64,000 bases of DNA from CAWJLE01 sp963843645 (GCA_963843645.1 CAWJLE010000001.1:372001-436000); one strand, 5' to 3'; positions 8,869 to 17,429 are shown, numbered from the stretch's first letter. Program-made: numbers and translations. The notes: generated by a model from the sequence alone, not told the origin.

Positions 8869-10620
8869 TCAACGGCCGACCAGCTGGAGCTGCTCGATGA
8901 TCGGTCCCAGCGCCAGGGCCGGGATGAAGGTCAGCGCGCCCACGATCAGCACGACGCCGAGCAGCAGGGCGACGAACAGCGGCGTGTGCGTGGGCAGCGT
9001 GCCGGCGCCGGGCGGCACGATCTTCTTGCGGACCAGCGCGCCGGCCAGCGGCAAGGGCGGGCACGGCCAGCCAGAACCGGCCGAACAGCATGGCCAGCCC
9101 GCCGGCGACGTTGTAGAAGGGCGTATCGCCGTTCAGACCGGCGAAGGCGCTGCCGTTGTTGTTACCCTGCGATGTGAACGCGTACAGGATCTCGCTGAAG
9201 CCGTGCGGTCCGGGGTTGCTCGCACCCGCGCGGCCGGCGTGGGTCGTCATCGCCAGCGCGGTGAACCCCAGCACGACCAACGGCATGGTCAGGATGACCA
9301 GCGATGCCATCTTCATCTCGAACGCCTCGATCTTCTTGCCCAGGTACTCCGGCGTGCGGCCGACCATCAGTCCGGCGACGAACACAGCGATGATCGCGAA
9401 AATCAGCATGCCGTACAGCCCGGAGCCCACCCCGCCGAAGATCACCTCGCCCAGCTGCATCATCATCAGCGGCACGAGTCCGCCCAGCGGCGTGTAAACG
9501 AGTCGTGCATGGAATTCACCGAGCCGTTGACGCTGCGGTGGTGGCGACGGCCCACGTCGCCGAACGTGCGATGCCGAACCGCACCTCTTTGCCCTCCATG
9601 TTGCCGCCGGGCTGGCTGTCGCTGAGCGGTCTGATCGACGTTCAGCGGCGTGAACCGCGGATTGCCCTGTGCTTCGGCGGCATAGGCCGCCACGAGCGCC
9701 ACCGTCAGCACGATCATCATGGCCGCCAGGATCGCCCAACCCTGCCGCGTGTCGCCGCACCATCCGGCCGAAGGTGTAGGTCAGGGCCGCCGGAATGAGC
9801 AGGATTCGGCCAGCATCTCCAGGAAATCGGTGAGCGGGTTCGGGTTTTCGAATGGATGCGCGGAGTTCGTGTTGAAGAACCCGCCGCCGTTGGTACCCAG
9901 GTGCTTGATCGCGACCTGAGACGCGGCCGGGCCCACCGCCAGCACCTGCTCCGTCACCGGAAGGCCCTGCGCGTCGAGGGTGGGCTGCAGTAGGGGCACG
10001 CTCGGGTACGGCGCGAGCGTCTGCACGACCCCCTGGCTGACCAGGATCAGGGCCAGCACGAAGGCCAGGGGCAGCAGAATGTAGAGCGTGGCGCGGGTCA
10101 GGTCGACCCAGAAATTGCCGAGCGTCCGAGCGCTGCGGCGGGACAGCCCGCGGATCACGGCGACCAGAGTAGCCATGCCGCTGGCGGCCGACAGGAAGTT
10201 CTTCACGGCCAGCCCGAACATCTGGGTGAAGGCGCTCAGCGTCGTTTCGCCCGAATAGTTCTGCCAGTCCGTGTTGGTGGCGAAGCTGACCGCCGTGTTG
10301 AACGCCAGGTCGGGCGGCATCGGGCCAAAGCCCTCGGGGTTGAGCGGCAGCCAGCGCTGCAGCCGCAGCAGCCCATACAGAAACAACACCCCGACCAGGC
10401 TGAACAGCAGCATGGCGACCGTAAAGGTCTTCCAGTCCATTTCCTCGTCGGGCCGGACGCCGCACATGCGGTACAGGCCGCGTTCCACGGGTCCCAGCAC
10501 ACGGTCAAGCAACACCGGCCGGCCTTCGAAGACGCGCGCCATGTAACCGCCCAGCGGCTTGACGACGAGCAGCAGCACGCCCAGATACAGGCCGATTTGC
10601 GCGTAGCCGTTCAGCGTCAT
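8869..10620 (-). pseudogene. kdpA: K+-transporting ATPase subunit A, about six frameshifts as sequenced
   Basis: The channel-like subunit of the Kdp pump. The first ~270 residues are in one frame and carry FATNTDWQNYSGE and the filter motif HLGTNGGGFFN. The rest needs frame changes near 9815, 9750, 9625, 9518, 9490 and 9056 to read PAALTYTFGRMV, then QPGGNMEGKEVRFG, SMHDSF, TPLGGLVPLMMMQLGEVIFGG, the second filter QGNNNGSAFAGL, and the terminal LGPIIEQLQLVGR. Repaired length is about 580 aa, normal for KdpA. ATG 10620 overlaps the kdpF stop by one base (TGATG), implying coupled translation. As with kdpB, the protein sequence between indels is fully conserved. Confidence 0.88.
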
Positions 10621-10709
10621 CAGAACCACTCCGGCTTCAGCAGAGCAACCACCAGGTATGCGAAGAGGCCCAGAGCCACGATCCCGCCGATCACGTAGAA
10701 GACATCCAT
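10620..10709 (-). CDS. kdpF: KdpF small stabilising subunit
   Basis: A 29-residue single-helix protein, starting MDVFYVIGGIVALGLF and ending LLKPEWF. Length, position directly before kdpA and the C-terminal KPEW motif match KdpF, which sits at the KdpA interface and stabilises the pump. A perfect AGGAGG ribosome site lies five bases before ATG 10709. The stop overlaps the kdpA start. Confidence 0.92.
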   Translation of the reverse strand: MDVFYVIGGIVALGLFAYLVVALLKPEWF

Positions 10710-10717
10710 ACGGCCTC

Positions 10718-10798
10718 CTACAATCGTTCCAGCAGGCCGGCCCACAGGCAGGTGAGCCCGAAGAAGATCACCACGATACCCACATAAACGACGTCCAT
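10718..10798 (-). CDS. 26-aa single-helix membrane protein, first gene of the kdp operon
   Basis: ATG at 10798 opens a 26-codon frame: MDVVYVGIVVIFFGLTCLWA, then GLLERL. It is one predicted membrane helix with a charged C-terminus. GGAG lies about ten bases upstream and the stop is only 8 bp before the kdpF start. It resembles kdpF in size and layout (both begin MDV) but lacks the KPEW end. It may be a second small Kdp-associated subunit. I do not know a described function. Confidence 0.65.
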   Translation of the reverse strand: MDVVYVGIVVIFFGLTCLWAGLLERL

Positions 10799-10813
10799 TC
10801 CCGATCTCCGCAA

Positions 10814-10858
10814 GCAAAAAGACCCGGTGGCCCACCCAGAAATCACGCCACACAGGTC
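10814..10858 (-). terminator. Leader hairpin with T-tract (putative kdp attenuator)
   Basis: On the minus strand GACCTGTGTGGC pairs with GCCACCGGGTC across a 15-nt loop and is followed directly by TTTTTGC. This is an intrinsic-terminator shape placed between the kdp promoter and the first small gene, so it would stop transcription before the operon unless an antiterminator forms. Confidence 0.65.
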
Positions 10859-10922
10859 TTCGATGACGATGCCCCTCAACCCTTCACACCGCTGACCATG
10901 CGATCATTCGCAACGCCCAGTG

Positions 10923-10951
10923 ATTGTATCATACGTCCGGGCCGGTGTCAA
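10923..10951 (-). promoter_or_regulatory. kdp operon promoter
   Basis: The minus strand reads TTGACA (10951-10946), exactly 17 bp, then TACAAT (10928-10923). This is a near-perfect sigma70-type promoter. The start would be near 10916, giving a leader of about 120 nt with a seven-codon ORF (10907-10884) and the terminator hairpin. Confidence 0.85.
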
Positions 10952-10997
10952 TGATGGACGTGCCTGGCGGAAGCCGCGGTTAATCCGTTTTCGCGCG

Positions 10998-11007
10998 GTG
11001 GTATAAT
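10998..11007 (+). promoter_or_regulatory. Extended -10 promoter of the aminopeptidase gene
   Basis: TGGTATAAT is an extended -10 element (TGn plus a perfect TATAAT), about 40 bp upstream of the aminopeptidase ATG. No good -35 is visible, which is usual for extended -10 promoters. Confidence 0.6.
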
Positions 11008-11045
11008 GAACCCATGAATTCATTCACACACGCTCGGAGGCACAC

Positions 11046-12563
11046 ATGGAAGCAGCCGATCTGAATTTCCACGTCAAAGTTGGGGCCATACAGCAAGAGC
11101 CGTCCGACCTGATCGTCGTCAATCTGTTCGAGGACGTCCGCCAGCCCGGCGGCGCCACCGGCGCAGTGGACCAGGCCCTGGGCGGCCAGATCAGCGCGCT
11201 GGTCGCCTCGGCGACTTTCGCGGGCGGGCCAACGAAACCGCCGTCCTCTACACCGCAGGAGCCATCCCGGCCCGGCGCGTCCTGGTGGTCGGCCTGGGCC
11301 GGCGAGACAAATTCAACCTGGACAGGGTGCGCCAGGCTGCCGGCGACGGCGGCGCGCCGCGCGCGCGAACTGGGGGTCTCGCGCTTCGCCACGGTGATCC
11401 ACGGCTCGGGCGCCGGCGGCCTGGACCTGGAAACCGCCGCACAGGCGCTGGTGGAGGGCACGGTCCTGGGCCTGTACCGGTTCCTGGCGTACAAGACCGA
11501 GATGGAAGCCGCGGACCAATTGGAAGTGGCCGACGTCACGCTGATGGTCTTCCAGTCGGTCGATCACGAGGCGGTGGCGCGCGGAGTGCATGCCGGGCAG
11601 GTCGTGGCCACGTCGGCCTGGCTGGCACGCGACCTGGTCAACGAGCCGGCCAACGTGATCACGCCGACGCGACTGGCCGAACTGGCCCGCAGCCTCGCCG
11701 CCGAGCACCACCTCGCCGTGGACGTGCTCGATCGGGAGCAGATGGAGGGTCTGGGCATGGGCGCGCTGCTGGCCGTGGCACAGGGCAGCCGCCAGCCGCC
11801 GCAGTTCATCGTCCTGCAGCACAACGCAGAACGGCAAGACTTGCCGACGTGGGTGGTGGTCGGCAAGGGCATCACCTTCGACAGCGGCGGCCTCGACCTC
11901 AAGCCCGGGGACAACATGGAGAAAATGAAAGGGGATATGGCCGGCGCGGCGGCCGTCCTGGGGATTCTGCGGGCGACGGCGATGCTGGGCCTGCCGCTGC
12001 ACATCGTGGGGCTGATTGCGGCCACGGAGAACATGCCGGGCGGCGGCGCGGTCCACCCCGGCGACGTCGTGCATTCCATGTCAGGCAAGACGGTCGAGAT
12101 CCTCAACACCGACGCCGAGGGGCGCCTGGTGCTGGCGGACGCCCTGGCCTACGCGGCGCGCTACCAGCCGGCGGCTGTCATCGACCTGGCCACGCTCACC
12201 GGTGCGATCTGGATCGCGCTGGGTGATCAGACGGCGGGCGTCATGACGCCGGACGACGGCCTGGCCGCGCAACTCACGGCGGCCGGCGAGGCCACCGGCG
12301 AGCGCGTGTGGCGGCTGCCGCTGTTCGAGGAGTACGGTGAGCAGATCAAGAGCGACGTGGCGGACGTGAAGAACGTGGGCGGCCGTCCCGCCGGCGCGAT
12401 CACCGCCGCCAAGTTCCTCGAGAAATTCGCCGGGGCGTACAAGTGGGCTCACCTGGACATCTACGGCACGCATTGGGCGGAGAAGGAGAAGCCGTACCTG
12501 TCCAAGGGAGCGACCGGATACGGCGTGCGATTGGTGGTGCAGCTTCTCAGGAACTGGAAGTAG
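11046..12563 (+). CDS. pepA: Leucyl aminopeptidase (M17), with a hidden frameshifted stretch
   Basis: A 505-aa M17 metallopeptidase; it removes N-terminal residues from peptides in the cytoplasm as a di-metal hexamer. The family signature NTDAEGRL and the metal-ligand segment GKGITFDSGGLDLKPGDNM are intact. ATG 11046 has a GGAGG ribosome site. From about 11225 to 11350 the frame is wrong: the +2 reading there gives RANETAVLYTAGAIPARRVL and GLGRRDKFNLDRVRQAAGD, which fit the family, while the in-frame reading is Pro/Ser/Trp-rich nonsense. Two compensating indels therefore keep the frame open while scrambling about 40 residues of the N-terminal domain. The catalytic domain is unaffected. Confidence 0.93.
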   Translation: MEAADLNFHVKVGAIQQEPSDLIVVNLFEDVRQPGGATGAVDQALGGQISALVASATFAGGPTKPPSSTPQEPSRPGASWWSAWAGETNSTWTGCARLPATAARRARELGVSRFATVIHGSGAGGLDLETAAQALVEGTVLGLYRFLAYKTEMEAADQLEVADVTLMVFQSVDHEAVARGVHAGQVVATSAWLARDLVNEPANVITPTRLAELARSLAAEHHLAVDVLDREQMEGLGMGALLAVAQGSRQPPQFIVLQHNAERQDLPTWVVVGKGITFDSGGLDLKPGDNMEKMKGDMAGAAAVLGILRATAMLGLPLHIVGLIAATENMPGGGAVHPGDVVHSMSGKTVEILNTDAEGRLVLADALAYAARYQPAAVIDLATLTGAIWIALGDQTAGVMTPDDGLAAQLTAAGEATGERVWRLPLFEEYGEQIKSDVADVKNVGGRPAGAITAAKFLEKFAGAYKWAHLDIYGTHWAEKEKPYLSKGATGYGVRLVVQLLRNWK

Positions 12564-12573
12564 AGGCAAGGGA

Positions 12574-12860
<287 letters not shown>

Positions 12861-12861
12861 C

Positions 12862-13311
12862 CTACCCCGCGACCTGGTTGTCGTGGTTCGGGAGACGCGA
12901 GTAGATGAGGTAGGCGACGCCGACCGCAGACAGCACCGAGCCCACGGTGGCGCCGATGATAATTTCCGTGCGTTTTTCCTGCCAGAGCGACGGGGCCGGC
13001 TGCGTGCAGGCCGCACGCGTCCGGGCTTTCTGCATCAGCTCACCCATGAGGCGCGCCTGGAATTCGGCGGCGGGGGTGACCGGCACGACCGTCTCGCTCA
13101 CCCGCTCGGCCAGAGGCAGCAGCAGCGCCAGCTCGTCGCCCTGCTCGGGCAGACGCCCAAAATAGGTCCGCGTGCGGTGGTCGCCGCGCTGCAGGGCGTC
13201 CGCGTGCTCGGCCAGCAATTCTTCCAGTTCCCTGTTTTCAGGCATCTCAGGCCAGATCAGCTCTCGGACCGAGTTGACCATTCGCTCTGCGACCTCGTTC
13301 ACGTTGTTCAT
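12862..13311 (-). CDS. Putative membrane anti-sigma factor
   Basis: A 149-aa protein of unknown family. Residues 1-100 are soluble and helical, and a single hydrophobic segment lies near the C-terminus (IIIGATVGSVLSAVGVAYLI). Its gene follows the ECF sigma gene on the same strand, and sigma plus a small one-helix protein is the usual anti-sigma layout. No HxxxCxxC zinc motif is present, so it is not a classic ZAS protein. I chose ATG 13311 with AAGGA upstream. A GTG at 13353 overlapping the sigma stop (GTGA), with GAGGA upstream, is an alternative that would imply translational coupling. Confidence 0.6.
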   Translation of the reverse strand: MNNVNEVAERMVNSVRELIWPEMPENRELEELLAEHADALQRGDHRTRTYFGRLPEQGDELALLLPLAERVSETVVPVTPAAEFQARLMGELMQKARTRAACTQPAPSLWQEKRTEIIIGATVGSVLSAVGVAYLIYSRLPNHDNQVAG

Positions 13312-13349
13312 TTCAGCCACGATCCTTCTTTCACTTAACGCCGCCCCGA

Positions 13350-13940
13350 TCACGCGTCTGAGTCCTCATCACCGAGCGGCAGCGCGATGGAGTCTATCCC
13401 CTGCTCTTCGAGCTCGGAGCGCAGGGCCAGCAGGGTGCGGTGATACAGAGACTTGATCGCCCCCTCGGTCCGGTCCATCACCTGCCCGATCTCCTCGTTC
13501 GACAGCTTCTCGGCGAACTTCAGGATCAGCAACTGCTGGCGTTCCTGCGGCAGGCGGCGCAATGCCTTCAACAGGGCGGCGCGTTGTTCGTTGCGGACGG
13601 CCACGTAGTCCGGATCGCTCTGCGCGCGGTTGGCCAGCAGGACCAGGTCGTCCAGCGAAATGAACTTCCTCCGGCCGCGCGAGCGATACCAGTTCGCCAC
13701 CACGTTGTGGGCGATCTTGTACAGCCAGGCAGAGAACGGCGCACCCCGGTTCACGTAGCGTGGCAGGTTGTCCAGCGCCTTGTGAAACGTGCAGGCCGCC
13801 AGGTCCTCGGCGTCGTGGTGGTTGCCAACCCGATAATAGATGTAACTATAGATCCGGCTTACGTGCTGCTGATAGAGGATGCCGAAAGCCTCCGGATCTA
13901 CCTTCGCGCGCTCCACCAGCATCTCTTCCGATTCGATCAC
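13350..13940 (-). CDS. ECF-type RNA polymerase sigma factor
   Basis: A 196-aa sigma70-family protein with only regions 2 and 4. Region 2 is seen in SRIYSYIYYRVGNHHDAEDL and AWLYKIAHNVVANWYRSRGR. Region 4 is seen in LRRLPQERQQLLILKFAEKL, NEEIGQVMDRTEGAIKSLYHR. This is the ECF pattern: it redirects RNA polymerase to a stress or envelope regulon when released from an anti-sigma factor. GTG at 13940 has an AGAAGGA ribosome site; ATG at 13922 is an alternative. The next gene is the putative anti-sigma factor. I found no convincing autoregulatory ECF promoter upstream. Confidence 0.92.
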   Translation of the reverse strand: MIESEEMLVERAKVDPEAFGILYQQHVSRIYSYIYYRVGNHHDAEDLAACTFHKALDNLPRYVNRGAPFSAWLYKIAHNVVANWYRSRGRRKFISLDDLVLLANRAQSDPDYVAVRNEQRAALLKALRRLPQERQQLLILKFAEKLSNEEIGQVMDRTEGAIKSLYHRTLLALRSELEEQGIDSIALPLGDEDSDA

Positions 13941-14040
13941 CGCGGGTCCTTCTCGTCACCGGTCCCACTGCAATTGATGAAACACCAAACGGAACCGGGA
14001 GTTACGAATAGTTGCGTTAAAGACGACGTCATGTGTCAAT

Positions 14041-14073
14041 AGACTTCCGAAGTTTTAGAAACTTCGGAAGTCT
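14041..14073. terminator. ACTTCCGAAGT-family hairpin
   Basis: A perfect inverted repeat AGACTTCCGAAGT / ACTTCGGAAGTCT with a short loop lies 7 bp past the degV stop, between degV and the sigma gene. It is a family member like those at 1214, 18237, 23958 and 41427; a transcription-end role is likely but not proven. Confidence 0.6.
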
Positions 14074-14080
14074 GTAGGAA

Positions 14081-14932
14081 TCATGGGGCAGAGTCCACCG
14101 GACAGATCGCGGCGCCGAGCAGGCCCGGTCCGGCGTGCGTGCCGATGACGGGGCCGATCTCGGCCGGGAAGAGGTCCACGCAATCCAGCCGCTCGCGCAG
14201 CATCTCGCCGAGCGCCGCCATCTCCTCCGGCGCTTCGGCGTGGCCGACGGTCGCGTACACGCGGCGGCCGCGCGCGATCAACCCGAGGCGGTCCACCAGG
14301 GCGGCGATCGCCTTACGTTTCGTGCGGACGGCGGCGAACGCCTCGACCTCGCCGTGGTCCAGCATGAGGATGGGCTTGATCTTCAAGATCGTGCCGATCA
14401 GCGCCCGCGCGCCGCCGATGCGCCCGCCCTTTTCCAGAAACTCCAGCGTATCGACCACGAAGAACAGGCTCATGTCGTGCACCATCCGGTCGAGCCGGTC
14501 CAGAATGTACTCGACGTCGCGGCCGCCTTCGGCCGCCGCCACGGTTCGCCGGATGATCATCTCCAGGGCCAGCGCCGTCGTCAGGGAGTCGACCACGTGG
14601 ATGCGCTCCGCGGGGAACAGCGCCGCCGCGGACCGCGCCGACTCGATGGTGCCGCTCAGCTTGCCCGACAGGTGGATGGAGAGGACCTCGTGCCCTTGCT
14701 CCACCAGCTCGCCGTAGATGGCCTGGAATTCGCCCACGGACGGCTGCGATGTGCTCGGCAGCTGCGCTTCGGTCTTGAGCCGGCGATAGAACTCGCTATT
14801 GCTCAGCTCGATACCTTCCCGGTAAGCCCGGTCGCCGAACACGACCTTCAGCGGCGCCACGCGGATGTGATGCTGTTCCATGTATTCAGGCGCCAGGTAC
14901 GCCGTGCTGTCCGTCACGATGCGGATTGCCAT
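14081..14932 (-). CDS. DegV family fatty-acid-binding protein
   Basis: A 283-aa DegV-fold protein. The N-terminus IRIVTDSTAYLAPEY, the SQPSVGEF motif and VDTLEFLEKGGRIGGARALIG are family hallmarks; DegV (FakB-type) proteins bind a fatty acid for phosphorylation by FakA kinase. I chose ATG 14932 because GGAAGGACC lies just upstream. It diverges from the fabF-type gene, which fits a fatty-acid theme, though FakA is not in the window. A consensus promoter lies at 14961-14989. Confidence 0.92.
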   Translation of the reverse strand: MAIRIVTDSTAYLAPEYMEQHHIRVAPLKVVFGDRAYREGIELSNSEFYRRLKTEAQLPSTSQPSVGEFQAIYGELVEQGHEVLSIHLSGKLSGTIESARSAAALFPAERIHVVDSLTTALALEMIIRRTVAAAEGGRDVEYILDRLDRMVHDMSLFFVVDTLEFLEKGGRIGGARALIGTILKIKPILMLDHGEVEAFAAVRTKRKAIAALVDRLGLIARGRRVYATVGHAEAPEEMAALGEMLRERLDCVDLFPAEIGPVIGTHAGPGLLGAAICPVDSAP

Positions 14933-14960
14933 GAGGTCCTTCCAAAGCCGGAATCCAGTG

Positions 14961-15011
14961 ATTCTACCTGTACCGGCAGCTTTTGTCAATCACCCCAATG
15001 TGTGCTACACT
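14961..15011. promoter_or_regulatory. Overlapping divergent promoters of degV and fabF
   Basis: On the minus strand TTGACA (14989-14984), 17 bp, TAGAAT (14966-14961) reads toward degV. On the plus strand TTGTCA (14983-14988), 17 bp, TACACT (15006-15011) reads toward fabF. The two -35 boxes occupy the same bases, so the promoters must compete for polymerase. Confidence 0.75.
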
Positions 15012-15098
15012 TGCGAACGTTCCCCAGCTTTCCCCTGGTCCCGCGCAAATGGTTCGACGCAGGGAGGCATCGACACCACAACAGGAGGATTGGCACCT

Positions 15099-16359
15099 AT
15101 GGCTGACATAACTGGCGACGGCAGGCGCGTGGTCATTACCGGCATCGGTCTCGTCTGCCCACTGGGTCTCGACACCGATGCGGTCTGGCAGGCCATGCTC
15201 GCCGGGCAGTCGGGCGTGGGCCCCATCACCTGGTTCGACGCGAGCCAGTATTCCACTCGATTTCGCCGCATGCGTCAGGGACCTGAACCCCGCCGACTTC
15301 ATGGATCCGCACGAAGCCAAGCGCATGGACCGCTTCTCGCAGTTTTCCGTCATCGCGAGCCGCCGCGCAATGGAACACGCCGGGCTCGACCTCGATCGCG
15401 AGGACCCGACGCGCATCGGCGTCGAGGTAGGCTCAGCCATCGGCGGCATGGGGATCATCGAGGAACAAAGCCAGGTTTTGCGGGAGCGCGGCCCGCGCCG
15501 GGTCAACCCCACCTGCGTGCCCATGGTCATCGTGAACATGGCGTCCTGCCAGGTCGGCATTCAGTTCGGCCTGCAGGGGCCCACGGCGTCGCCGGTGGCC
15601 GCCTGCGCCACGGGCATCGTCGCCGTGGGTGAGGCCATGTGGCGACTGAAGCTGGGCTACGCCGACGTGATCCTGGCCGGCGGCGCAGAGTCCGCGGACA
15701 CTCCGCTGGGGGTGGCCGCATTTGCCCGGCTGGGCGCCCTTTCCACCCGCAACGATGCCCCGGCCAAGGCCTGCCGGCCCTTCGATCTGGACCGCGACGG
15801 CACCGTCCTGGGCGAGGGGGCCGTCGTGTTCGTGCTGGAGACGCTGGAGCACGCGCGGGCGCGTCGGGCCAATATCCTGGCCGAAGTCATCGGCTACGGC
15901 TTCACCGGCGACGGTTACCACGTGGCCGCGCCCGATCCGTCGGGCGAAGGCGCCGCGCGCGCCATTCGCGGCGCGCTCGAGTCCGCACACCTGACGCCCT
16001 CCGACCTGCAGTACATCGCCGCGCATGGGACCGGCACCCCGCTCAACGACGTGTCCGAGACCCTCGCCGTCAAGAAAGCCCTGGGCGCCTCCGCCTACGA
16101 CGTGCCCATCAGCTCCAACAAGCCGCTCGTCGGCCACATGCTGGGGGCGGCGGGCGCATTCTCCATCATGGTGCTCGTGCAGACGATTCGCCACAACGCC
16201 ATCCACCCGACGCTCAACCTGGAGAAGCCGGACCCTGACTGCGATCTCGACTACGTGCCGGGCGAGGCCCGCGAGGCCCACGTCGACGTCGGCATGGCCA
16301 ACGCCTTCGGCTTCGGCGGCCAGAACGCCAGCCTCGTCGTCCGCCGATTCGTGGGGTAA
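15099..16359 (+). CDS. fabF: 3-oxoacyl-ACP synthase II (one frameshift)
   Basis: About 419 aa after repair. It condenses malonyl-ACP with acyl-ACP in fatty-acid elongation. The catalytic Cys lies in SPVAACATGIVA, the first His in AAHGTGTPLND and the second His in KPLVGHMLGAAG. The C-terminal ANAFGFGGQNASLV is typical of KAS II. ATG 15099 (MADITGDGRRVVITGIGL) has a perfect AGGAGG. An extra T near 15261-15263 breaks the frame between YSTR and FAACVRDLNP; without it the protein reads through. Acyl-carrier-protein and other fab genes are not nearby, so it stands alone beside degV. Confidence 0.92.
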
Positions 16360-16361
16360 GG

Positions 16362-16462
16362 GACAGACCTCTCTCCCGGCCTCTCCCCTGAGAAGGGAGA
16401 GGAGAACGGCAACAACTTGCTCCTCTCCCCTCTCAGGGGAGAGGCCGGGAGAGAGGTCTGTC
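16362..16462. repeat. GACCTCTCTCCCGGCC-family palindrome after fabF
   Basis: Arms GACAGACCTCTCTCCCGGCC and its complement flank a shorter inner palindrome of GAGAGGAG. It starts three bases past the fabF stop. The same element recurs at 23160-23260 and, diverged, at 57184-57286 and 54890-54935. Confidence 0.85.
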
Positions 16463-16506
16463 GCGACGGAAAGGTAAGCCGAATCGAGGCCGGCAGAAGC
16501 GTCGTC

Positions 16507-16535
16507 TTGTGTTCACGCCCATTTTGTGCTAAACT
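16507..16535 (+). promoter_or_regulatory. Promoter of the surface-protein gene
   Basis: TTGTGT, 17 bp, TAAACT lies about 50 bp upstream of the gene. Both boxes are imperfect matches; the spacing is exact. Confidence 0.5.
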
Positions 16536-16585
16536 AGCAGCCGCTGCCCCCAAGCAGCGGCCATTCATATTGCAAAAGATGTGAG

Positions 16586-17428
16586 GTGCGCGCATTGAGG
16601 AAGTTCGTCGTTGGCGGGGTCCTACTCGCATTGCTGTCCCTGTTGCTGCCGTTTGCGGCAGTCTTGGCGCAGCCGGCCAACCAGGAGGTGCAAGCGGAGA
16701 TTTCCTCACCGCTGCCGAACACGCAGATCCGCGGTCGGGTTCAGATCAAGGGGTCCGCGACCCATTCAAACTTCGATTTCTATAAGGTCGAGTTCGGCCC
16801 CGGCGAGAACCCGGGTGACGAGCAGATGTCGATCATCGGGACGATTCACCAGAACCAGCTCACGAACGACTTGCTGGAAACCTGGGACACCACCACGGTC
16901 CCCGACGGGACCTACACGCTGCGGCTGCGGGTCGTGGACAAGACCGGCAACTATCAGGAAGTCTGGGTGCGCCGCCTGTCGGTCGCCAACACGGCTCCCG
17001 TCGACACGCCGACGCCCAGCGAGCCTCCACCGACGCCGACGGAAGGCATTCCGACGGTTACGCCGACCATGCTGCCGCCCACGCCGACCATCGTCGTCGA
17101 TCAGCCGTTCCTGGCCGCGACGCCGCTGCCCACGCCTCCACCTATCGCCACGGCACAGGCAATGACCACGTCCGTCGAGCCGGGGCAGCCGACGCCCGCC
17201 GCGGTCGCCGCAGCCGCATCGCCCGCGCCACCGTCGACGCCCGAGGCGTCCGATCAGGCGGAGTCCGGTTCGAGCGCGCCGTTGGACGTGGCGGCCAGCC
17301 TGTTCGACGTCAACAAGCTCTCCCACGCACTGTGCTACGGCGCCGGCTTCATGGCCGCGGTGTTCGCGTTCTTCTTCTTCCTGTCCGGCCTGCGTCGCGC
17401 AGTGCTCTACGTGCTAAAGCACCAGTAG
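16586..17428 (+). CDS. Secreted Ig-like protein with Pro/Thr-rich stalk and C-terminal membrane anchor
   Basis: About 280 aa. A signal peptide (VVGGVLLALLSLLLPFAAVLA) is followed by one beta-sandwich Ig-like domain, about residues 35-135 (ISSPLPNTQIRGRVQIKGSA, later TVPDGTYTLRLRVVDKTGN). A long low-complexity stalk of PTP, PPPTPTE and TPTMLPPTPT repeats follows, then a C-terminal membrane helix (FMAAVFAFFFFLSGLRRAV). The layout suggests a surface-displayed adhesion or structural protein held by its C-terminal helix. GTG 16586 is used here; TTG 16595 is a good alternative because GAGG lies eight bases before it. No specific function can be assigned. Confidence 0.75.
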   Translation: MRALRKFVVGGVLLALLSLLLPFAAVLAQPANQEVQAEISSPLPNTQIRGRVQIKGSATHSNFDFYKVEFGPGENPGDEQMSIIGTIHQNQLTNDLLETWDTTTVPDGTYTLRLRVVDKTGNYQEVWVRRLSVANTAPVDTPTPSEPPPTPTEGIPTVTPTMLPPTPTIVVDQPFLAATPLPTPPPIATAQAMTTSVEPGQPTPAAVAAAASPAPPSTPEASDQAESGSSAPLDVAASLFDVNKLSHALCYGAGFMAAVFAFFFFLSGLRRAVLYVLKHQ

Positions 17429-17429
17429 C

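Noticed and set aside
10799..10922. ydaO-type c-di-AMP riboswitch in the kdp leader
   Set aside because: Only the terminator and a short ORF are clear; I could not match the conserved ydaO core by eye, so no class is claimed.
13985..14035. A GGAAC...CGTT pair resembling an ECF sigma promoter near the sigma gene
   Set aside because: Spacing is 19 bp instead of about 16 and it points away from the sigma gene.
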